DNA from: Pedobacter cryoconitis
GTDB taxonomy: Bacteria > Bacteroidota > Bacteroidia > Sphingobacteriales > Sphingobacteriaceae
Length of the DNA stretch: 64,000 nt
NCBI RefSeq assembly: GCF_014200595.1
Contig: NZ_JACHCG010000004.1
Coordinates: forward strand, 248,001-312,000
Direction of reading: 5' to 3'
Below the pieces are notes generated by a model, which was not told the origin of the DNA, did no database searches, and was given only the letters and a program-made list of their open reading frames with translations. Of this stretch, positions 1 to 8,684 are shown in pieces. The translations under genes were made by a program, and so were the position numbers. Numbering within the stretch: position 1 is the first letter of the stretch; each line of letters begins with the position of its first letter.

Positions 1-527
1 ATTGCTGTAGTGATACCTAAACCTGCTTTCACTACCTGGTCAACTGCTTCATAAGTTAATGTTCCTGATTTAGAAACAACACCTACTGTACCTTTTTTGA
101 AGATAAAACCTGGCATGATACCAACTTTAGCTTCATCAGCAGTAATAACACCCGGGCAGTTAGGACCGATTAAACGGCAATCTCTTCCAGTAATATATTC
201 TTTAACCTGAATCATATCCTTTGTAGGGATACCTTCAGTAATACATACAATAACTTTTATTCCAGCTTCAGCAGCTTCCATAATGGCATCTGCGGCAAAA
301 GCAGGTGGAACAAAGATAATAGATACATTAGCTCCAGCTTGATCAACCGCATCTTTAACCGTGTTAAAAACCGGTCTGTCTAAATGAGTTTGTCCGCCTT
401 TACCAGGTGTAACCCCGCCAACTACGTCAGTTCCGTATTCTATCATTTGTGAAGCATGGTAAGTACCTTCATTTCCGGTAAAACCTTGTACAATTACTTT
501 TGAATCTTTATTTACTAAAACACTCAT
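1..527 (-). CDS. sucD: Succinyl-CoA synthetase (ADP-forming) subunit alpha, partial
   Basis: The alpha subunit forms the CoA-binding half of succinyl-CoA ligase, the TCA-cycle step that makes succinate, CoA and a nucleoside triphosphate. The first ~175 residues are visible; the C-terminal part with the phosphorylated histidine lies beyond the window start. Visible family motifs are the CoA-binding Rossmann segment [12 protein letters not shown], then [23 protein letters not shown] and GPNCPGVI. The ATG at 527 follows a consensus promoter by about 14 nt of leader. sucC is not in the ~800 bp upstream, so sucD appears to be transcribed on its own. The family assignment is secure. Confidence 0.96.
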   Translation of the reverse strand, partial: MSVLVNKDSKVIVQGFTGNEGTYHASQMIEYGTDVVGGVTPGKGGQTHLDRPVFNTVKDAVDQAGANVSIIFVPPAFAADAIMEAAEAGIKVIVCITEGIPTKDMIQVKEYITGRDCRLIGPNCPGVITADEAKVGIMPGFIFKKGTVGVVSKSGTLTYEAVDQVVKAGLGITTA

Positions 528-546
528 GTATCTATATTTTTTTATG

Positions 547-577
547 CAAATCTAAGATTATTGAATGGAATGGCAAA
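547..577 (-). promoter_or_regulatory. Bacteroidota-type promoter of sucD
   Basis: On the reverse strand TTTG (577-574) is followed after exactly 19 nt by TAGATTTG (554-547). This matches the Bacteroidota primary-sigma consensus TTTG / TAnnTTTG. The predicted transcript starts near 540, leaving a leader of roughly 14 nt before the sucD ATG. Confidence 0.8.
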
Positions 578-619
578 TGCATTTGGAATTATAATGAAAA
601 GAAATGTGTGGGAGAGTGC

Positions 620-728
620 GTGAGAGGGGAAACAATAAAAACCGACAACGTATTTTCCGCCTTACGTTCCCCGAAGAGGGGATCCGAGGCCGGGAAACAC
701 GTTGTCGGTTTTTTATTGTTTTTCTCAC
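620..728. repeat. Large compound hairpin, terminator-like
   Basis: GTGAGA (620-625) pairs with TCTCAC (723-728), and AACAATAAAAACCGACAACGT (631-650 plus one base) pairs with its complement at 699-720. Inside are a GC-rich stem and a small hairpin, TCCCC GAAGA GGGGA (668-684). The outer stem has an A-rich side and a T-rich side, so each strand would give a terminator-like RNA, but the core is far larger than a normal terminator. It lies in the gene-free stretch between sucD and the ABC exporter. Confidence 0.7.
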
Positions 729-921
729 TTAACTGTAGGGGGGAGTTGGATTGTTGTTGCAAAAATAATTTAACAAAAAACATCTTTTATAGTCCTGTAA
801 TCATAAAATACTTTGTCTTTTGCCTGTTTACAGCAGTTCAGGCGTATTTCTGGACTATTCAGGTACTGGTCTGCATTCTTTTAACGCTGGTTTTAAGGAC
901 GTTACTGGCTATATTCTTCAG

Positions 922-1008
922 CAGTTTGATGCGTACTTCAAGCGTAGTTGATACGGGTCGAAGCGTTTCAACCCCGTATCAACCCCGTTTGAAGTGCGCA
1001 TCAAACTG
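922..1008. repeat. Long imperfect inverted repeat (about 37-bp arms)
   Basis: CAGTTTGATGCGTACTTCAA at 922 reappears in reverse complement, with one change, ending at 1008. The arms continue inward with a few mismatches to GTTGATACGGG / CCCGTATCAAC around a ~14-nt loop. No T-tract flanks it, so it does not look like an intrinsic terminator. It overlaps no convincing gene; an open frame running through it is just a by-product. It could be a relic of a mobile hairpin element. Confidence 0.7.
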
Positions 1009-1223
1009 CAACCAGACTCTACCAGTTACCTTGTTAAAAAGTAATTGTTTTACAATCAAACTAATTGTCTGTCAGGCTAGTGCATAAATTTATTATAAAC
1101 CTGAAAATCAGGGCTATATTGATATTTATCAAACAAAATCCGGCCTCTTTATTAAATAATAACATGGCCACCAAACATGAACACCAACAAAGAATGGAGC
1201 GCCGTAAGGGTTAGACAATCACT

Positions 1224-1311
1224 ATCTTAAAAAAGAGGGAAAGGCATATTCCTTGCCTTCGCTATAATTCATAGCGGCAGCAAGCAATATGCCTTTCCCT
1301 TTTTTTAAGAT
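1224..1311. repeat. Large compound hairpin, probable terminator of the ABC exporter unit
   Basis: The left arm 1224-1256 (ATCTTAAAAAAG, then GGGAAAGGCATATT and CTTGC) pairs with 1280-1311. A small inner hairpin, CGCTAT AATTC ATAGCG, occupies about 1259-1276. The structure starts 14 nt past the stop of the reverse-strand ABC exporter gene and has a T-rich outer side, so termination is its likely job. Its layout (A/T-tract outer stem, GC stem, small inner hairpin) matches the hairpins at 620-728 and 6510-6607. Confidence 0.75.
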
Positions 1312-1324
1312 CCGTTGGAAAACC

Positions 1325-3094
1325 TTATTTAGCGATACCAACGGAGTGAAACTGCAAATCGTACAGCTTTTTGTAATAACCGTCAAGTTTCAGTAACTCC
1401 TGGTGGTTACCGATTTCTTTAATCTCTCCTTTATCCAGTACGATAATCTGATCAGCTTTCTGTATAGTTGACAAACGGTGTGCAATCACAATGGAAGTAC
1501 GGCCCTTCATCAGCTTATCAATTGCAGTCTGAATCAGCATTTCAGTTTCTGTATCTACAGACGAAGTCGCTTCATCAAGCACAAGAATAGAAGGATTATA
1601 GACTAATGCCCTGATAAAAGAAATTAGCTGTGCTTGTCCGGCAGAAAGTGTGGCTCCGCGTTCCATTACGTTATACTGATAACCTCCGGGAAGTCTCTCA
1701 ATGAAATCGTGTGCACCTACTTTTTGAGCCGCATCAACCACTTCCTCCATAGTTATGGCAGGGTTATTTAGCGTGATATTATTAAAAATTGTATCAGAAA
1801 ATAAGAAAACGTCCTGTAGTACAGTAGCAATATTATTCCTTAGATAGTTTAGCTCATAGTCATTGATACTTACACCATCAACTTTGATTTCTCCTTTCTG
1901 GATTTCGTAGAAACGGTTCAGGATATTGATAGTGGACGATTTACCTGCCCCCGTTGCACCAACCATTGCCACAGTCTGCCCTGCCTTTACTTCGAAAGAG
2001 ATATTTTTTAAGACGTAATTTTCATCGTTATAGGCAAACCAGACTTTATCGAACTTAATATTACCGGCCATCTTTTCCGGCTTGTAAGTACCATTGTTTG
2101 TAGTCAGTTCTTTAGTATCTAACACTTTAAATACACGCTCTGCCCCTACCATTCCCATTTGCAGGGTATTGAATTTATCAGCAAGTTCACGGATTGGTCT
2201 GAACAGCATACTGATGTACAGGATAAACTCGGCAATTGTACCGGGTGTAACATCAAGGGGTTTGGCCAGAATGCTTTTTGCACCATACCACACCAAAAGA
2301 CCTAGTGACATGGCAGAGATAATTTCTACAACTGGAAAGAAGATGGAGTAATACCAGTTGGAACGAATATTTGCATCGCGGTAACGTGCATTGATTTTCT
2401 TGAATTTACGAAACTCCTGGTCTTCTCTGGCAAAGTATTGAATGATAGAAATACCAGTGATATGTTCTTGCAGGTAGGTATTTAAATTGGATACTTCGGT
2501 TCTGATTTCCTGGAAGGCTGATTTAATAGATTTCTGGAAAATTGAAGTCGCCATGATCAGCAGGGGCATCGGTAAAAGCACAATCACCGTTAATTCCCAG
2601 TCTGCATAAAACATGACCGCAATAATGGCAATGACCTGAAGGATATCACCGATGATTACAATCAGACCTTCTGAAAAGATATCAGAGATAGTTTCCAGAT
2701 CTGAGACTGTACGGGTTATCAATTGTCCGATCGGCGTTTTATCAAAGTATTGCAGCCTGAGTTTAGTGATATGATTAAATACATTGATTCTCAGGTCACG
2801 GATAGCCGACTGCCCCAGGGTATTGGTCAATAGCGTGTGGCTGTATTGAATAATACTTTGTACAACCAGCAAAAAGAGCATGAGCATGGTCATCATCACC
2901 AGGCCGTTGTGCTCCCCTTTCAGGATATAGTTATCCAGGGTGTATTTGATCAGGAAAGGTCTTACTGGTGCAATCAGTGCAAGTAGTATCGTTAAAATAA
3001 CTGACCAGATAAATATGCTGCGGTAGGGTTTGACGTACTGAAAAACTCTTCTCAATAAGCCAACGTTTAACGCATCACCTGTGATTTTCGACAT
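1325..3094 (-). CDS. ABC exporter, fused permease and ATPase (MsbA/MDR-like)
   Basis: This is a half-transporter that should dimerise in the inner membrane and export a lipid, drug or peptide. Residues ~20-310 form the six-helix type IV exporter domain. Residues ~345-580 form the nucleotide-binding domain, with Walker A GATGAGKSS, Q-loop VLQDVFLF, Walker B ILVLDEATSS and H-loop IAHRLS. The signature reads LSAGQ instead of LSGGQ, a tolerated variant. The 589-aa length is normal. The ATG at 3094 is 2 nt from the end of truA, so the two genes form an operon. The substrate cannot be inferred. Confidence 0.92.
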   Translation of the reverse strand: MSKITGDALNVGLLRRVFQYVKPYRSIFIWSVILTILLALIAPVRPFLIKYTLDNYILKGEHNGLVMMTMLMLFLLVVQSIIQYSHTLLTNTLGQSAIRDLRINVFNHITKLRLQYFDKTPIGQLITRTVSDLETISDIFSEGLIVIIGDILQVIAIIAVMFYADWELTVIVLLPMPLLIMATSIFQKSIKSAFQEIRTEVSNLNTYLQEHITGISIIQYFAREDQEFRKFKKINARYRDANIRSNWYYSIFFPVVEIISAMSLGLLVWYGAKSILAKPLDVTPGTIAEFILYISMLFRPIRELADKFNTLQMGMVGAERVFKVLDTKELTTNNGTYKPEKMAGNIKFDKVWFAYNDENYVLKNISFEVKAGQTVAMVGATGAGKSSTINILNRFYEIQKGEIKVDGVSINDYELNYLRNNIATVLQDVFLFSDTIFNNITLNNPAITMEEVVDAAQKVGAHDFIERLPGGYQYNVMERGATLSAGQAQLISFIRALVYNPSILVLDEATSSVDTETEMLIQTAIDKLMKGRTSIVIAHRLSTIQKADQIIVLDKGEIKEIGNHQELLKLDGYYKKLYDLQFHSVGIAK

Positions 3095-3096
3095 AA

Positions 3097-3849
3097 TTAG
3101 TTTACAAAAGGATAAATGACATTGACCAGGTAAAGGCCACAGGCAGGTACTGACTGCCCGGCATTACTCCGGTTTTTACTTCCTATAATTTCTTCCAGCT
3201 GTGCCAGACTGATTTCTTTTTTTCCGATCAGGATTAACGTACCTACAATGGCACGCACCATATTTCTCAGGAAACGATCAGCTGAGATCGTAAATATAAG
3301 ACCACCATCGGTTTCACGGAAGTAAGCCTCGGTAATTTTACAATTATTTGTAGCCGTAGAGGTATTGGATTTGCTAAAGCTGGTAAAATCTGTATAGTTC
3401 AGGAGCTGGGCAGCGGCAATATTCATGGCTTCAATATCCAGTTTACCTTTATACAACCAGGAACGGTTTAATTTAAAGGGGTCTTTATGGAAATGAAAAT
3501 GATACTCGTAAGATCTCGCTGTGGCATCAAAACGTGCGTGTGCAGTTTCTGATACTTTAAAAATTCTTTTGATAGCAATGGGATAAGGTAAAAGGGAATT
3601 TACGCTTCCCACGGCATTCGCAGCTGCTTCTTCTGTTACATTTTGCAAATCTGCGTGTGCAAAGAATTTACTGGCGTGAACTCCGGCATCTGTTCTGCCA
3701 CAGCCCAGTGTTTCAACAGGTTGCCTGAAGAAAACGGTTAATGCCCTGTCCAGTTCCTGCTGAACAGTGATCGCGTTTGGCTGCGTCTGCCATCCATGGT
3801 AAGCTGTTCCATCGTAGGCTAATTCTATAAAAAAACGTTGTATATTCAA
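3097..3849 (-). CDS. truA: tRNA pseudouridine(38-40) synthase TruA
   Basis: TruA converts uridines 38-40 of the tRNA anticodon arm to pseudouridine. The protein starts with the family opening FFIELAYDGTAYHGWQ and carries the catalytic-aspartate motif GRTDAGVHA; about 250 aa is the normal length. No ATG lies near the conserved N-terminus. I chose the TTG at 3849 because a more distant TTG at 3882 would lie upstream of the predicted -7 box (3857-3864). The gene is followed by the ABC exporter in the same transcript. The function is secure; the start is less certain. Confidence 0.9.
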   Translation of the reverse strand: MNIQRFFIELAYDGTAYHGWQTQPNAITVQQELDRALTVFFRQPVETLGCGRTDAGVHASKFFAHADLQNVTEEAAANAVGSVNSLLPYPIAIKRIFKVSETAHARFDATARSYEYHFHFHKDPFKLNRSWLYKGKLDIEAMNIAAAQLLNYTDFTSFSKSNTSTATNNCKITEAYFRETDGGLIFTISADRFLRNMVRAIVGTLILIGKKEISLAQLEEIIGSKNRSNAGQSVPACGLYLVNVIYPFVN

Positions 3850-3856
3850 TGTAATG

Positions 3857-3864
3857 CAAAAATA
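3857..3864 (-). promoter_or_regulatory. Putative -7 promoter element of truA-ABC exporter
   Basis: The reverse strand reads TATTTTTG, matching TAnnTTTG, 7 nt before the TTG start. No clear -33 TTTG lies at the usual distance. If the box is used, the transcript would start almost at the start codon. Confidence 0.4.
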
Positions 3865-3905
3865 CTTTTTTCCGCTTAACAAGACAGACGTTTAATGTCT
3901 TTTAA

Positions 3906-3913
3906 TATATTTG
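3906..3913 (+). promoter_or_regulatory. Putative -7 promoter element of the DUF4293 gene
   Basis: TATATTTG matches TAnnTTTG and ends 20 nt before the ATG at 3934. A good -33 box is not evident. Confidence 0.45.
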
Positions 3914-3933
3914 TTGGAAATTATTAAATTGAT

Positions 3934-4392
3934 ATGATACAAAGGGTTCAATCCATCTGGTTATTTTTAGCAGCGCTTACGTTGTTTTTGTTAGTAATTC
4001 TTCCTGTTTTAATCATACATGGTGCTCCGGGAGATTTAACTTTCCAGATTGGTGGTATTTATGAAAAAGTAAATAATATCAGCCAGAAAACTGAATCCTT
4101 CACTGCGCTTTTCGGTGCAACAATTGCTATAGGCCTGCTTTGCCTGGCAAACATCTTCACTTTCAAAAACAGAACGCTACAGAAACGGATTATCCTGCTG
4201 ACTATAGTTTTAATTCTGGCTTTAGCCGCATGGGCAACCAATTATGCGCTGCATATTCCAAGGATTTCAGAAGGATTTACTTTAAGTGCAGGCGCTTATT
4301 TACCTGTTCTTTCCCTGATTTTTTGTGCCCTTGCTATCAGAGGGATTAATAAGGATGATCAATTAATACGCTCTGCGGATAGATTAAGATAG
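3934..4392 (+). CDS. DUF4293 family membrane protein
   Basis: This 152-aa integral membrane protein has about four hydrophobic helices (residues ~8-28, ~48-68, ~78-98 and ~112-130) and a short hydrophilic tail. The opening MIQRVQSIWLFLAA is characteristic of DUF4293, a Bacteroidota family with no known function. It is divergent from truA, shares a 50-bp promoter region with it and is probably monocistronic. An AT-rich inverted repeat follows it (4401-4435). Confidence 0.82.
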   Translation: MIQRVQSIWLFLAALTLFLLVILPVLIIHGAPGDLTFQIGGIYEKVNNISQKTESFTALFGATIAIGLLCLANIFTFKNRTLQKRIILLTIVLILALAAWATNYALHIPRISEGFTLSAGAYLPVLSLIFCALAIRGINKDDQLIRSADRLR

Positions 4393-4400
4393 TCTTTTGA

Positions 4401-4435
4401 TAGGTTATTTTTTTACTTAAAGGTCAAATAACCTA
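4401..4435 (+). terminator. Weak terminator-like hairpin after the DUF4293 gene
   Basis: TAGGTTATTT (4401-4410) pairs with AAATAACCTA (4426-4435) around a 15-nt loop. The T-run is in the loop rather than after the stem, so termination is uncertain. Confidence 0.35.
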
Positions 4436-4509
4436 ACCATTAACAATCAAAATGTTAGACTTATAATTATTATTTGGTTATGTACCAAACAAATACCGAA
4501 AATTAAGCT

Positions 4510-4517
4510 TACCTTTG
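4510..4517 (+). promoter_or_regulatory. Putative -7 promoter element of the DEAD-box helicase gene
   Basis: TACCTTTG matches TAnnTTTG and ends 22 nt before the ATG at 4540. The nearest TTTG upstream (4473-4476) is too far away to be its -33 box. Confidence 0.55.
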
Positions 4518-4539
4518 CGGCTTAATAAATAAAGTTAAA

Positions 4540-6435
4540 ATGATAAACCCATTTAAATTATTGGGGATAAGTGATGACGTTGTTAATGCCGTAAAGGATT
4601 TAGGTTTCGAAAATCCAACACCTATTCAGGAGCAAGCTATTCCTGTGCTGTTAGAGGGCAATAATGATTTTGTTGGTTTGGCCCAAACAGGAACAGGAAA
4701 AACAGCAGCATTTGGTTTGCCGCTAATTGAACTGATTGACTTCAAGATGAATAAGCCTCAGGCTTTAATTCTATGCCCTACCCGGGAGCTTTGCTTGCAA
4801 ATTGCCAGCGACATCAAAAATTACTCAAAAAATACGCCTGGTGCTAGTGTTGTTGCCGTTTACGGTGGCGCGAACATTGTGCAGCAATTGCGTGAAATCA
4901 GAAACGGTGTACAAGTAGTTGTAGCTACACCGGGTCGTATGTTAGACATTATCGGTCGTAAGGCTATAGATTTCAGTAGTGTGAAATATGTAGTTCTTGA
5001 TGAGGCTGACGAAATGCTGAACATGGGCTTCCAGGAAGACATTAATGATATCTTGTCTACTACACCTGACGACAAAAAAACCTGGTTGTTTTCAGCTACT
5101 ATGCCTCCTGAGGTTAGAAGAATAGCTAAAAACTACATGGACAACCCTACTGAGTTGACTATGGGAACCAAAAACACTGGTAACGTAAATATTGAGCATG
5201 AGTACTATGTAGTACGTGCCAGAGATAAATATGCTGCCTTAAAACGTATTGTAGATTTCAACCCTGAAATTTTCGCAGTAGTTTTCTGTAAAACCAAAAT
5301 GGATACGCAGGATGTTGCTGAGAACCTGATCAAGGACGGTTACAATGCTGATGCTTTGCATGGTGACTTATCACAACAACAACGTGATAAAGTTATGCAG
5401 CGCTTCCGTGACCGTAACATGCAGTTATTAATTGCTACTGATGTTGCAGCACGTGGTATCGATGTAAATAACGTAACTCACGTTGTTAACTATTCATTAC
5501 CTGATGAAATTGAAAGTTATACCCACAGAAGTGGTCGTACAGGAAGAGCTGGTAAATCTGGTATTTCTATCTGTATCATCAATTCTAAGGAAACTGGAAA
5601 AATCCGTCAGATTGAAAGAATCATCGGTAAAGCATTTACTAAAGCTGAATTACCTACAGGATTTGATGTTTGCGAAAAACAACTTTTCTCATTGGTTCAC
5701 AAAGTTCACAATGTTGAAGTAAATGAAGCACAAATTGAGCAGTACATCCCAAGAATCATGGATGAATTTGCTGAATTAAGCAAAGAAGAAGTGATCAAAC
5801 GTTTTGCATCTTTAGAGTTTAACCGCTTTTTAGAGTATTACAAAAATGCACCGGATTTAAATGCAGCTGCTAACGATGAGCGTGGTGAACGTTCTGAGCG
5901 CGGTGCAAGAGGTGCTAGAAACAGTGATTTTACCCGTTTGTTTATCAACGTAGGTTCGGTAGATGAATTCACAAGAGGTGACTTATTATCTTTTGTTTGT
6001 AACAATGGTAAAATCAGTGGAAAAAACATTGGTAAAATTGACCTTAAAGGTGTGTATTCATTCTTTGAAGTTGAAAATGCTATTGTTGATTCATTGTTCG
6101 CAAATTTCAAAGACATCCAATTCAATAACAGAAGTGTTAGAATTGAAAAATCTGGCGACGCTCCTGAAGGTGGCGAAAGAAGATCTGGTGGCGGAGAAAG
6201 AAGAAGCTATAGCGGCGGTGGCGACAGAAGAAGTTCTGGCGGCGGAGAAAGAAAAAGCTATGGTGGTGGTGAAAGAAAGAGTTATGGCGGTGGCGAAAGA
6301 AAAAGCTACGGTGGCGGTAATTCTGGTGGAAGCGGAAGACGTGAAGGTGGAAGCAGCGCTGGAGGTTTCAGAGATTTCTCTGGTAAACCACGCGAAGGTG
6401 GAAGCGGAACGGGCGAAAGAAGACGCAGATCTTAA
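4540..6435 (+). CDS. DEAD-box ATP-dependent RNA helicase with DbpA-like RNA-binding domain and Gly/Arg tail
   Basis: This cytosolic RNA helicase probably remodels rRNA or structured mRNA (ribosome assembly, cold growth). Core motifs are in order: Q motif NPTPIQEQA, motif I AQTGTGKT, PTREL, DEAD in VLDEADEML, SAT, ATDVAARGID and HRSGRTGRAG. Residues ~465-545 look like the DbpA/CsdA-type RNA-binding fold. Residues ~555-631 are a Gly/Arg/Ser-rich tail with three tandem 8-residue units GGGERKSY (6238-6309). At 631 aa it is close to DeaD/CsdA in size. It is monocistronic with its own promoter and terminator. DeaD and RhlE labels are both possible. Confidence 0.92.
   Translation: MINPFKLLGISDDVVNAVKDLGFENPTPIQEQAIPVLLEGNNDFVGLAQTGTGKTAAFGLPLIELIDFKMNKPQALILCPTRELCLQIASDIKNYSKNTPGASVVAVYGGANIVQQLREIRNGVQVVVATPGRMLDIIGRKAIDFSSVKYVVLDEADEMLNMGFQEDINDILSTTPDDKKTWLFSATMPPEVRRIAKNYMDNPTELTMGTKNTGNVNIEHEYYVVRARDKYAALKRIVDFNPEIFAVVFCKTKMDTQDVAENLIKDGYNADALHGDLSQQQRDKVMQRFRDRNMQLLIATDVAARGIDVNNVTHVVNYSLPDEIESYTHRSGRTGRAGKSGISICIINSKETGKIRQIERIIGKAFTKAELPTGFDVCEKQLFSLVHKVHNVEVNEAQIEQYIPRIMDEFAELSKEEVIKRFASLEFNRFLEYYKNAPDLNAAANDERGERSERGARGARNSDFTRLFINVGSVDEFTRGDLLSFVCNNGKISGKNIGKIDLKGVYSFFEVENAIVDSLFANFKDIQFNNRSVRIEKSGDAPEGGERRSGGGERRSYSGGGDRRSSGGGERKSYGGGERKSYGGGERKSYGGGNSGGSGRREGGSSAGGFRDFSGKPREGGSGTGERRRRS
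6238..6309 (+). repeat. Three 24-bp tandem repeats coding for GGGERKSY
   Basis: The units at 6238-6261, 6262-6285 and 6286-6309 encode the same eight residues with synonymous differences. Two more degenerate units precede them. This is the RGG-like tail of the helicase. Confidence 0.85.
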
Positions 6436-6460
6436 TCTCAACCCAAATATAAAATTAAGC

Positions 6461-6488
6461 AGCCCGATTTATCGGGCTGTTTTCTTTT
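6461..6488 (+). terminator. Intrinsic terminator of the DEAD-box helicase gene
   Basis: AGCCCGAT TTA TCGGGCT forms a short GC-rich stem followed by GTTTTCTTTT, 26 nt after the stop codon. Confidence 0.85.
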
Positions 6489-6509
6489 GAACGGGGTTTT
6501 GTCAGGAGG

Positions 6510-6607
6510 GAAATAAAAAAAGCTTTGCTACATGCCGGCGGCGCTACTTGCCTGAAGGGGCAAGATAACGCAGTGCCGGCATGTTAGCATAGACTTTTTT
6601 TTATTTC
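6510..6607. repeat. Large compound hairpin between convergent genes
   Basis: GAAATAAAAAAAG (6510-6522) pairs with the T-rich end at ~6594-6607. GCTA and CATGCCGGC pair with GCCGGCATG and TTAGC, and inside sits CTTGCC TGAAGG GGCAAG (6547-6564). The layout repeats that of 620-728 and 1224-1311. The rest of the gap up to the gamma-glutamyltransferase stop (6608-6871) holds one more small hairpin and no gene that I can see. Confidence 0.7.
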
Positions 6608-6819
6608 TCACCGATAAACCTAGTTGCTTAGAAAAAAAGATACGGTAATATGGGCATGGTTAATTAATTGTTTGAGTTGGGATAAGGGTGATTAGGACTC
6701 TCCTGTTACTTCTTGCAGCTTCGGAATTGGATTATACCGGCGAAACTCTTTATTTGTTGTTTAGGTGAAGGGTTTGGAGGTGAAAGAGGATAGTTATGCA
6801 GGATTGCTTTTAAATGAGG

Positions 6820-6848
6820 AACCCCACTATTCTTGCGAATAGCGGGGT
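6820..6848. terminator. Hairpin between the helicase and ggt, possible terminator
   Basis: AACCCC and CTATTC (6820-6832) pair with GAATAG and GGGGTT (6837-6848) with one mismatch; the loop is TTGC. It lies 24 nt past the ggt stop. T-tracts on both sides are weak. Confidence 0.55.
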
Positions 6849-6871
6849 TATTTATTAATTCAGGTTGACGA

Positions 6872-8584
6872 CTAGTAGCCGAGGCCTTTATCGGTGCCTC
6901 TTGGGTCTGCTCCTGTTTCCAGGGTTCCGTCTGATTTAATCAGGATGGCATCTACGCGGCCCATAGGCTTACGTTCTGTTATTTTATAGCCTTTGTATTC
7001 TAATTTAATTCTTGTGGCGTCATCGATAGCGCCTTGCTCTACGAAAACTTCATCAGGTAGCCATTGGTGATGGAATCTTGGGGCTGCAACTGCTTGTTGC
7101 ATGGTTTTGCCGAATTCAAGTACATTCAGGATCGTCTGGAAAACTGAAGTGATAATGGTTGATCCGCCGGGTGTACCCACTACCATTTTTAGTTTCCCGT
7201 CTTCTTCAACGATTGTAGGGGTCATTGAGCTTAGCATTCTTTTACCGGGAACAATTGAGTTCGCTTCTCCGCCAACTAAGCCATACATGTTTGGAGTGCC
7301 TGGTTTTACAGAGAAATCATCCATTTCATTGTTCAGGATAAAACCACCACCGTCTACGACAACTAATGAGCCGTAAGATCCGTTTAGGGTTGTTGTTGCA
7401 GATACTGCGTTCCCTTCGCTGTCTACGATGGAGTAATGGGTGGTTTCTTCGCTTTCTTTTACGGGTAATGTACCGGGTTTAACCTCGGAGCTTGGGGTAG
7501 CTTTGTTAAAGTCAATTCCTTTAGTTCTGGAATTGATATAAGTGGTACTTAAAAGGGCTGTTTGTGGGACTTTAAAGAAGTCAGGGTCACCTAAATAAGT
7601 TGCGCGGTCTGCATAGGCTCTGCGTTCTACTTCGACCATTAGCTGAACGGTAGAATCTCTTTGAAAGCCCCATTTATTTAAGGGATAATCACTTACTTGT
7701 TTTAACATCGTAATTAATGAAATACCACCGCTGGATGGTGGAGGCATAGAGATCACTGTATAGTTTTTGTATTTACCTGTTACGGTTTTTCTCCATACGG
7801 ACTGGTAATCTTTGAGGTCTTTTGTAGTGATTATACCTTTGGTGTTTTGCATAGAGGCCACAATTGCCGCTGCAACTGGTCCTTCGTAAAAGCCTTTTCT
7901 ACCGTTATCTCTGATCAGTTTTAAGGTTTTTGCCAGCTGTGGTTGTCTTAATAAGTCACCGGCTTTCCATAAACCGTCTTTAACAAAGGCTACTGGTTTT
8001 TTGTTGTATTTTAAGAATCCTTCTTTAAGGCCGTTTAATTCTGAGGCTTGCTGAGCAGTAATCTGGAATCCATTCTGTGCCAGGTCAATTGCAGGCTGAA
8101 TATCTTTCTTCCAGCTTAGTTTACCATATTTATTGTATGCTTTGACCATCCCGTCAACAGTTCCTGGAATTCCTGTAGCTAATGCACCGTATAAGCTTTT
8201 ATCTGTAATTGCGTTACCCTGAGCATCGAGATACATATCTCTGGAAGCTTTTTCAGGAGCTTTTTCTCTATAATCAAGTGCATCTGAATCTCCGCCTTTT
8301 CCTCTGTAAACCAGGAAACCACCTCCACCGATATTTCCGGCATCCGGATAAACTACAGCTAAAGCGAATTGTACGGCTATTGCTGCGTCAATTGCATTTC
8401 CACCGCGCTTAATGATCGCAACGCCAACCTTAGAGGCTTCGGGATGCGCTGTAACTACCGCAGCGTGTTTGAATTGGTTTAATTCCTGCCCGCTTGCGTT
8501 TGCTGTAAAGGAAACTATCAGTCCCAGGCAAAGAGGGGCCAGCAGCAGGTTTGATAATGATGTTTTTGATTTCATGGTTAGCAT
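6872..8584 (-). CDS. ggt: Gamma-glutamyltransferase / glutathione hydrolase
   Basis: This periplasmic Ntn-hydrolase cleaves gamma-glutamyl bonds of glutathione and related peptides. Residues ~1-30 are a signal peptide (hydrophobic run LLAPLCLGLIVSF, then an Ala-rich cleavage site). The precursor self-cleaves before the catalytic Thr in EETTHYSIVD (residue ~380), followed by the small-subunit motif TTTLNGSYGS and, further on, MLSSMTPTIV. The 570-aa length is normal. A second ATG at 8575 would shorten it by three residues. It follows the TonB-dependent receptor gene but is separated from it by a terminator. Confidence 0.94.
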   Translation of the reverse strand: MLTMKSKTSLSNLLLAPLCLGLIVSFTANASGQELNQFKHAAVVTAHPEASKVGVAIIKRGGNAIDAAIAVQFALAVVYPDAGNIGGGGFLVYRGKGGDSDALDYREKAPEKASRDMYLDAQGNAITDKSLYGALATGIPGTVDGMVKAYNKYGKLSWKKDIQPAIDLAQNGFQITAQQASELNGLKEGFLKYNKKPVAFVKDGLWKAGDLLRQPQLAKTLKLIRDNGRKGFYEGPVAAAIVASMQNTKGIITTKDLKDYQSVWRKTVTGKYKNYTVISMPPPSSGGISLITMLKQVSDYPLNKWGFQRDSTVQLMVEVERRAYADRATYLGDPDFFKVPQTALLSTTYINSRTKGIDFNKATPSSEVKPGTLPVKESEETTHYSIVDSEGNAVSATTTLNGSYGSLVVVDGGGFILNNEMDDFSVKPGTPNMYGLVGGEANSIVPGKRMLSSMTPTIVEEDGKLKMVVGTPGGSTIITSVFQTILNVLEFGKTMQQAVAAPRFHHQWLPDEVFVEQGAIDDATRIKLEYKGYKITERKPMGRVDAILIKSDGTLETGADPRGTDKGLGY

Positions 8585-8592
8585 AAATTATA

Positions 8593-8651
8593 AAAAAATC
8601 CTGCCGGTGAACACGTAGCCTGTTTAAACTGACTACAGGCTCACCGGCAGG
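8593..8651 (-). terminator. Intrinsic terminator of the TonB-dependent receptor gene
   Basis: On the reverse strand CCTGCCGGTGA pairs with TCACCGGCAGG (arms at 8600-8610 and 8641-8651), with an inner AGCCTGT/ACAGGCT stem and a run of seven T after it. It ends 9 nt before the ggt start codon, which suggests that ggt is read from its own or read-through transcription. Confidence 0.85.
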
Positions 8652-8684
8652 AAAACGCATTAAATTTAAAGAATTATATTGGAA

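Noticed and set aside
500..1087. 195-codon open frame on the plus strand
   Set aside because: It runs through the sucD promoter and two long inverted repeats, has cysteine-rich random-looking composition and no recognisable domain.
1164..1214. 16-codon frame MATKHEHQQRMERRKG before the large hairpin
   Set aside because: Too short to judge, with no promoter or coding signal; might be a microprotein only if conserved in relatives.
5963..6490. Alternative frames over the helicase tail on both strands
   Set aside because: They arise from the repetitive Gly/Arg codons of the real helicase frame.
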